From NCBI RefSeq assembly GCF_016107395.1, contig NZ_JAAIKO010000060.1, positions 1 through 38,230 on the forward strand: 38,230 bases of DNA, in the 5' to 3' direction. Positions 33,477 to 38,230 of the stretch are shown one piece after another (position 1 is the stretch's first letter; every line of letters starts with the position of its first letter). This DNA comes from Streptomyces fildesensis (GTDB lineage: Bacteria; Actinomycetota; Actinomycetes; Streptomycetales; Streptomycetaceae). The notes beneath the pieces were generated by a model. That model saw only the letters and a list, made by a program, of their open reading frames with translations. It did not search any database and was not told the origin of the DNA. A program made the translations under genes and the position numbers.

Positions 33477-33514
33477 CGCATGCGGGGGGCATGTGACGCA
33501 AGAGAACACCGGCC

Positions 33515-33554
33515 AAAAAGTGAACATATTCGAACAAACCATAAGAAAAAGTGA
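33515..33554 (+). promoter_or_regulatory. AT-rich egt promoter region with two AAAAAGTGA repeats
   Basis: AAAAAGTGA at 33515-33523 and 33546-33554 are spaced 31 bases start to start, about three helical turns, within the most AT-rich stretch of the locus. It is probably the upstream promoter region of egtA. I cannot name the factor or fix the hexamers. Confidence 0.45.
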
Positions 33555-33588
33555 GCGCGATCGGCCGTAGTGAGGCACATTGGTTAGC

Positions 33589-33604
33589 GGCCGTTACAAC
33601 GGCC
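33589..33604 (+). promoter_or_regulatory. Operator-like palindrome just before egtA
   Basis: GGCCGTT (33589-33595) and AACGGCC (33598-33604) form a perfect 7-bp dyad around AC, ending 17 bases before the egtA start codon. It could be an operator or a small leader hairpin. Confidence 0.45.
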
Positions 33605-33621
33605 CGATGGGAGACATCACC

Positions 33622-34968
33622 ATGCGCCATGACATGGCAGGCACCGCCAGGCGACCGGCCCGGCGGCAGCCCGGTTCCGCCGGACCGGTCACCGAGGCAG
33701 AGGCCGAGCTGTTCATCCACGGCATCTGTTTCAAGACCGGCCCACCGACCAGGATCGGTACCGAGCTCGAGTGGTTTCTGCATGACGCGCACGACCCGGC
33801 CCTGCACATCGACCCCGGCCGGCTGGCAGACGCCGTCAGCGGCCTGGAACAGCTTCCGCTGAACGCCGGGCTCACCCGTGAGCCGGGCGGCCAGATAGAA
33901 CTCAGCTCCCGCCCCGCCGACTCCCTCGCGCAGTGCGTCGAGGAGACCTCGGCCGACCTGGCCGCCGTCCGCGGCCATCTCAAGGCGCGGGGCCTCGTCG
34001 CCGCAGGCCACGGCCACGATCCCTACCGCACACCGCGCCGCATCCTGGACCTCCCGCGCTATGTCGCGATGGAGGAGTACTTCGACCGGGCGGGCACCGC
34101 CGGCCGTTCCATGATGTGCAGCACCGCCTCCGTGCAGGTCTGCGTGGACGCGGGCACCGACAGCCCCGGCCCGCACGGCATCCGTTCCCGCTGGCGGCTG
34201 GCCCATCTGCTCGGCCCCGTCCTGGTCGCCGCGTTCGCCAACTCACCGCTGCGGCAGGGCCTCCCCAGCGGCTGGCGGTCCACCCGGCAGGCCGTGTGGT
34301 CGCTGATGGACACCGCCCGCACCCTCGCCCCGCCGCTGGACCGTGAACCCCGCGCCGCCTGGGCCCGGTACGCCCTCGACGCGCCGGTGATGTGCATCCG
34401 GCAGGAGGACGGCCTGCCCTGGACCGCACCCACCGAACTCACCTTCCGTGACTGGATCGGGAACGGCGGCCCGGCCGGCTCCGCACCCACCCTCGACGAT
34501 CTGCGCTACCACCTGACCACCCTGTTCCCGCCCGTCCGCCCGCAGGGCCACCTGGAACTGCGCATGATCGACGCGCAGTCCGGCGAGGACGGCTGGATCG
34601 TGCCACTGGCCGTGGTCACCGCCCTGTTCGACGACCCCGTCGCCCACCAGGCGGCGCTGCAGGCCCTGCTGCCGCTGGGCGTGGGCGGCCCGCCCGCCCC
34701 GCGCAACCCGTTGTGGGTCCGCGCGGCCCGCCGCGGCCTGACCGACCCGGCCCTGCGCAGGGCTGCCGACGCCTGCTTCCGGGCCGCCCTCGACGCGCTG
34801 CCACGGATCGGCGCACCCGCGCACGTCCAGGCCACCGTCACCGAATTCGCCGAGCGCTACATCGCGCGCGGCCGATGTCCCGCCGACGACCTGATCGACC
34901 AGGTCCGCTCCGCGTCCGGCCGCCCGCCGGCCCGGACCGGCACGCCGACCAAGGAGGACCGCGCGTGA
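33622..34968 (+). CDS. egtA: Ergothioneine biosynthesis glutamate-cysteine ligase EgtA
   Basis: Makes gamma-glutamylcysteine, the sulfur donor for ergothioneine. The ATG at 33622 has GGGAG eight bases upstream; other in-frame starts (TTG 33580, ATG 33607, ATG 33631) are possible. The 448-residue protein shows the glutamate-cysteine ligase core of actinomycete EgtA: RIGTELEWFLHD, LNAGLTREPGGQIELSSRP and the MMCSTASVQVCVD segment, then LEWRMIDAQ-like (LELRMIDAQSG). The GTG of egtB overlaps its stop codon (GTGA), the first of three such overlaps. The identification rests on sequence and on the egtBCD genes that follow. Confidence 0.9.
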   Translation: MRHDMAGTARRPARRQPGSAGPVTEAEAELFIHGICFKTGPPTRIGTELEWFLHDAHDPALHIDPGRLADAVSGLEQLPLNAGLTREPGGQIELSSRPADSLAQCVEETSADLAAVRGHLKARGLVAAGHGHDPYRTPRRILDLPRYVAMEEYFDRAGTAGRSMMCSTASVQVCVDAGTDSPGPHGIRSRWRLAHLLGPVLVAAFANSPLRQGLPSGWRSTRQAVWSLMDTARTLAPPLDREPRAAWARYALDAPVMCIRQEDGLPWTAPTELTFRDWIGNGGPAGSAPTLDDLRYHLTTLFPPVRPQGHLELRMIDAQSGEDGWIVPLAVVTALFDDPVAHQAALQALLPLGVGGPPAPRNPLWVRAARRGLTDPALRRAADACFRAALDALPRIGAPAHVQATVTEFAERYIARGRCPADDLIDQVRSASGRPPARTGTPTKEDRA

Positions 34969-36302
34969 ACGACAGCACCGCCCCCGGACCGGACGAGGAC
35001 GCGCTGCGCGCCCGCATCGCGGCGGCCCTGACGACCGCGCGCGCCCGCACCCGGACCCTGACCGAATGCGTCGACGACCCGGACCTCACCGCCCAGCACT
35101 CACCGCTGATGTCACCCCTGGTCTGGGACCTCGCACACATCGGCAACCAGGAGGAGCTGTGGCTGCTGCGCACCGTCGGCGGCCACGAGCCGATCTTCCC
35201 CAGTGAGATCAACTCGCTCTACGACGCGTTCGAGCACCCCCGCGCGGAACGGCCCCGGCTGCCCCTGCTGCCGCCCGGTGAGGCCCGCGGGTACAACCAC
35301 GAGGTCCGCGGCCGGGTCATGGACCTCATCGAGAAGACCCCGCTGCACGGCAGCGGCCTCCTCGTCGCGGGATTCGCCTTCGGCATGGTCGCCCAGCACG
35401 AGCAGCAGCACGACGAGACCATGCTGATCACCCATCAGCTGCGCACCGGCCCCGCCGTCCTCAGCGCCCCGTCGCCGCCCGCCGCGCCCGCCGACGCCGC
35501 GACGCTGCCGCGCGAGGTCCTGGTGCCCGGCGGACCGTTCACCATGGGCACCTCCGCGGAACCCTGGGCGCTGGACAACGAACGCCCCGCCCACAGCGTC
35601 CAGGTCGACGCCTTCCACATCGACACCACGCCGGTCACCAACGGCGCCTACCTGGAGTTCATCGCGGACGGCGGCTACGACGACCCGCGCTGGTGGACCG
35701 GTCCCGGCTGGGAGCACCGGCAGCGGGCCGGGCTGTTCGCCCCGCTGTACTGGAGCCGGGAAGGCGGCCAGTGGCTGCGCCGGCACTTCGGCGTCACCGA
35801 ACCGGTGCCCGCGGACGAGCCCGTCCTGCACGTGTCCTGGTACGAGGCCGACGCCTACGCCCGCTGGGCCGGCCGCCGGCTGCCCACCGAGGCCGAGTGG
35901 GAGAAGGCCGCCCGCCACGACCCGGCCACCGGCCGCTCCCGGCGCTACCCGTGGGGGGACGAGGACCCGGCACCGGAACACGCCAACCTCGGCCAGCGGC
36001 ACCTGCGGCCCGCCCCCGCCGGCAGCTACCCCGCCGGAGCCTCCCCGCTCGGAGTGCGCCAGCTCATCGGCGACGTCTGGGAGTGGACCGGCAGCGACTT
36101 CCTGGCCTATCCCGGATTCGCCGCGTGGCCCTACCCGGAGTACAGCGAGGTCTTCTACGGCGGCGACTACAAGGTGCTGCGTGGCGGAGCGTTCGCCGTC
36201 GACCAGGTCGCCTGCCGCGGCACCTTCCGCAACTGGGACCACCCCGTACGCCGGCAGATCTTCTCCGGCTTCCGCACCGCCCGCTCCCAGGACAGCCGCT
36301 GA
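34965..36302 (+). CDS. egtB: Ergothioneine sulfoxide synthase EgtB
   Basis: A mononuclear iron enzyme that couples gamma-glutamylcysteine to hercynine with O2, forming the C-S bond as a sulfoxide. Start is GTG 34965, with AAGGAGG seven bases upstream, overlapping the egtA stop by four bases; 445 residues. The N-terminal DinB-like helical domain carries the three iron ligands His58 (LAHIGNQEE) and His145/His149 (HEQQHDET). The C-terminal half is a formylglycine-generating-enzyme (sulfatase-modifying) fold, with PGGPFTMG, DTTPVTNGAYLEF, RLPTEAEWEKAAR and GDVWEWTGSDF. Longer in-frame upstream sequence runs inside egtA and is not part of the protein. Translation is coupled to egtA and egtC. Confidence 0.93.
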   Translation: MNDSTAPGPDEDALRARIAAALTTARARTRTLTECVDDPDLTAQHSPLMSPLVWDLAHIGNQEELWLLRTVGGHEPIFPSEINSLYDAFEHPRAERPRLPLLPPGEARGYNHEVRGRVMDLIEKTPLHGSGLLVAGFAFGMVAQHEQQHDETMLITHQLRTGPAVLSAPSPPAAPADAATLPREVLVPGGPFTMGTSAEPWALDNERPAHSVQVDAFHIDTTPVTNGAYLEFIADGGYDDPRWWTGPGWEHRQRAGLFAPLYWSREGGQWLRRHFGVTEPVPADEPVLHVSWYEADAYARWAGRRLPTEAEWEKAARHDPATGRSRRYPWGDEDPAPEHANLGQRHLRPAPAGSYPAGASPLGVRQLIGDVWEWTGSDFLAYPGFAAWPYPEYSEVFYGGDYKVLRGGAFAVDQVACRGTFRNWDHPVRRQIFSGFRTARSQDSR

Positions 36303-37054
36303 TGTGCCGGCATCTGGCCTATCTCGGGCCGCCCGTCGCGCTGCGCACCGTGCTCACCGAGCCGGAGCACAGTCTGTACCGGCAGTCCTGGGCGCCCCGC
36401 GAGCAGCGCCACGGAACGGTCAACGCCGACGGATTCGGCGTCGGCTGGTACGCGGACCGCGATCCGGTGCCCGCCCGCTACCGCCGCGAAGGACCGATCT
36501 GGGCCGACGCCTCCTTCCCCGACCTCGCCCGCGTCATCAGCACCGGCGCGCTGCTGGCCGCCGTCCGCTCCGCGACCGAGGGCGGTGCGGCGGGAGAGAA
36601 CGCCGCGGCGCCGTTCGCCGCCGACCGATGGCTCTTCAGCCACAACGGGGCGCTCACCGGCTGGCCCGCGACCCTGGAGCCCGCCGCCGCGCGGCTCTCC
36701 GCCGCGGAACTGCTCTCCCTGGACGCGCGCTGCGACTCCGCGTTCGTCTGGGCCCTGGCACTGCACCGGCTGCGGGCCGGGGAGCCGCCGGGCGACGCTC
36801 TCGCCGGCACCATCGCCGACCTCGCCCCGCACGACCGGGGGCGCCTCAACCTCCTTCTCACCGACGGTGCCGTCATCGCCGCCACCACCTGGGGCGACAC
36901 CCTCTACTACCGCCACGAGCCGGGCCGTTCGGTCCTCGTCGTCTCGGAACCCCACGACGACGAGGACACCTGGGTCAGGGTCCCCGACCGGACCCTGCTC
37001 GTCGCCACCCCCGACGAGATCCAGCTCACGACGCTCAAGGAGCCGAACCGTTGA
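36302..37054 (+). CDS. egtC: Ergothioneine biosynthesis gamma-glutamyl amidohydrolase EgtC
   Basis: A class II glutamine-amidotransferase-like Ntn hydrolase that removes the gamma-glutamyl group from the EgtB product, leaving hercynylcysteine sulfoxide. The 250-residue protein begins MCRHLAYLG, so Cys2 becomes the N-terminal nucleophile after Met removal. HGTVNADGFGVGWYA and the FSHNGALTG motif of the family are present. The ATG shares one base with the egtB stop codon (TGATG). The following gene starts within its stop codon. Confidence 0.92.
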   Translation: MCRHLAYLGPPVALRTVLTEPEHSLYRQSWAPREQRHGTVNADGFGVGWYADRDPVPARYRREGPIWADASFPDLARVISTGALLAAVRSATEGGAAGENAAAPFAADRWLFSHNGALTGWPATLEPAAARLSAAELLSLDARCDSAFVWALALHRLRAGEPPGDALAGTIADLAPHDRGRLNLLLTDGAVIAATTWGDTLYYRHEPGRSVLVVSEPHDDEDTWVRVPDRTLLVATPDEIQLTTLKEPNR

Positions 37055-38022
37055 GTACCTTCACGCTCACCCGCCGCCTGCCCGCCGACGCCACCGCCGA
37101 CGCCCTGCGCGCCGACGTACGCGAAGGGCTCACCGCCGACCCCAAGTGGCTGCCGCCCAAGTGGTTCTACGACGCCCGCGGCAGCGAGCTCTTCGAGGAG
37201 ATCACCCGGCTCCCGGAGTACTACCCGACCCGGGCGGAACGGGAGATCCTGCAGACCAGAGCGCAGGAGATAGCCGCCGCCACGGGAGCGGCCACCCTCA
37301 TCGAGCTCGGCTCCGGATCGTCCGACAAGACCCGGCTGCTCCTCGACGCGCTGCTCGCCGCCGGGACGCTGAAGACGTACACACCCGTGGACGTCAGTGA
37401 GGCGGCCCTGCAACAGGCCGGGGAAGCGCTGCTCAAGGAGTACCCCGGGCTACGTGTCGACGCCCTCATCGGCGACTTCCTGGGCGACCTGCGGGTGCCC
37501 GGGGCCGAGGGGCCGCGGCTGGTGGCCTTCCTCGGTGGCACCCTCGGCAATCTGCTGCCCGCCGAACGCGCCCGCTTCCTGGCCGCGGTCCGCGCCGGAC
37601 TCGCCCCCGGCGACGCGCTGCTGATCGGCACGGACCTGGTGAAGGACGAGGCCACCCTCGTCGCCGCCTACGACGACGCGGCCGGGGTGACCGCGGAGTT
37701 CAACAAGAACGTGCTGCACGTCATCAACCGCGAACTCGGCGCCGACTTCGACCCGGGTGAGTTCGACCACATCGCTCTGTGGGACCGGCAACACGAGTGG
37801 ATCGAGATGCGGTTGCGGGCCCGCTCCCACCTGACGGTGAAGATCCCCGAGCTCGACCTCGCGGTCACCTTCGAGCCGGGCGAGGAGATGCGCACCGAGA
37901 TCTCCGCGAAGTTCCGCGAGGAGGGCCTGCGCGAGGAGCTCGACGCCTCCGGGCTCGACCTGCGCCACTGGTGGACGGACACGGGCGGCAGGTTCGGGCT
38001 GTCGCTGTCCGTCGCCCGGTAA
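37051..38022 (+). CDS. egtD: L-histidine N-alpha-methyltransferase EgtD
   Basis: Trimethylates histidine with SAM to hercynine, the first committed intermediate of ergothioneine. The start is TTG 37051 with AAGGAG eight bases upstream, overlapping the egtC stop (TTGA); 323 residues. It shows the EgtD landmarks: WLPPKWFYDARGSELFEEIT, the SAM motif LIELGSGSSDKTRLLLDAL, YTPVDVSEAAL, LVAFLGGTLGNLLP, GTDLVKDEA and FNKNVLHVINRELGADF. It is the last gene of the operon; a strong terminator follows 24 bases later. Confidence 0.94.
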   Translation: MSTFTLTRRLPADATADALRADVREGLTADPKWLPPKWFYDARGSELFEEITRLPEYYPTRAEREILQTRAQEIAAATGAATLIELGSGSSDKTRLLLDALLAAGTLKTYTPVDVSEAALQQAGEALLKEYPGLRVDALIGDFLGDLRVPGAEGPRLVAFLGGTLGNLLPAERARFLAAVRAGLAPGDALLIGTDLVKDEATLVAAYDDAAGVTAEFNKNVLHVINRELGADFDPGEFDHIALWDRQHEWIEMRLRARSHLTVKIPELDLAVTFEPGEEMRTEISAKFREEGLREELDASGLDLRHWWTDTGGRFGLSLSVAR

Positions 38023-38045
38023 CGGCGCTTCTCCGCGGACACCGT

Positions 38046-38086
38046 GACCGGCTCCCGCACCGCCCTCGGCGGTGCGGGAGCCGGTC
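38046..38086 (+). terminator. Terminator of the egtABCD operon
   Basis: A perfect 19-bp GC-rich stem (38046-38064 with 38068-38086) and a 3-nt loop, 24 bases after the egtD stop codon. It is the strongest hairpin in the window. Confidence 0.9.
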
Positions 38087-38188
38087 TCATGTCAGGGGTG
38101 TTCGAGGGGTGTCACTTCCGGCGGGCTCGGCCCATGAGACTCTGGGCACCGCTGAACTGATGTACGACACCTACAGGAGGGGTCGCGG

Positions 38189-38230
38189 GTGCCCGCGATA
38201 CGTTTGACCCGGACGCACCGGATTCTTGTC
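38189..38230 (+). CDS. Start of a DUF2637 membrane protein gene
   Basis: A GTG at 38189 with AGGAGG eight bases upstream begins PAIRLTRTHRILV after the start Met. That beginning is what I remember for streptomycete DUF2637 membrane proteins, which continue with hydrophobic helices. Only 14 codons are in the window, so the call rests on the ribosome site and the short N-terminus. Confidence 0.55.
   Translation, partial: MPAIRLTRTHRILV

Noticed and set aside
33479..33493. Terminator after the C-S lyase gene
   Set aside because: CATGC and GCATG around five Gs form only a 5-bp stem, too weak to call.
33519..33538. A LexA (SOS) box in the egtA upstream region
   Set aside because: TTCGAAC gives one half-site, but the matching half at the proper distance is missing.

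Overview
The window is very GC-rich, uses G/C third codon positions almost throughout, has many GTG and TTG starts, and carries families typical of Streptomyces: DUF5133, DUF2637, an expanded SpoIIE-type phosphatase set, a sigma-B-like factor, Tat-exported lipoproteins and egtABCD. I read it as chromosomal DNA of a Streptomyces or close relative. I saw no tRNA, rRNA, CRISPR array, integrase or transposase.

Layout. 1-1776 (minus): a NUDIX hydrolase cut by the window edge and a class III CoA-transferase with an unusual domain order. 2126-5401 (minus): a terminator and the ehuBCDA ectoine/hydroxyectoine ABC importer. 5600-9681: a HutD/Ves protein, a small zinc-ribbon protein, an NAD-dependent DNA ligase, a YchJ-like SEC-C protein, a DUF5133 protein and a small Cys-pair protein. 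9878-12727: a secreted GH18 chitinase behind a DasR-like (dre) promoter, a striking 17-bp palindrome, and uppP. 12748-22915: a stress-signalling block with a sigma-B-like factor behind its own sigma-B-type promoter, a MEDS/HATPase anti-sigma protein, a soluble poly-HAMP hybrid kinase, an ANTAR-GAF-PAS-PP2C phosphatase, a MarR regulator and a second PP2C protein. 22996-24447 (minus): a flavin disulfide reductase. 24575-31520: a chitin/chitosan block with a second GH18 chitinase (frameshifted in its signal peptide), a lectin/beta-helix exoprotein (frameshifted at its 3' end) and a convergent GH2 exo-beta-D-glucosaminidase. 31612-38086: a small putative autoregulated DNA-binding protein, a MalY/PatB-type C-S lyase and the ergothioneine operon egtABCD. 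The window ends at the start of a DUF2637 membrane protein gene.

How the genes may work together. The two chitinases, the lectin protein and the glucosaminidase form a plausible extracellular route from chitin/chitosan to oligomers and glucosamine, and both chitinase promoters carry a 12-16 bp dre-like motif. The sigma factor, HATPase protein and two PP2C proteins look like parts of a partner-switching stress circuit, but no STAS anti-anti-sigma gene is in the window. The importer of the osmolytes ectoine/hydroxyectoine nearby fits an osmotic-stress theme. The PLP lyase directly before egtA is a candidate for the C-S lyase step of ergothioneine synthesis, which egtABCD does not encode.

The points most worth checking are the G7 frameshift in the chitinase signal peptide, the 1-nt frameshift with a terminator inside the lectin gene, the tandem duplication over the glucosaminidase stop codon, the palindrome before uppP, the overlapping inverted repeats before the second chitinase, and the lyase-egt linkage. 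All identifications come from reading the translations by eye; no database search was run.
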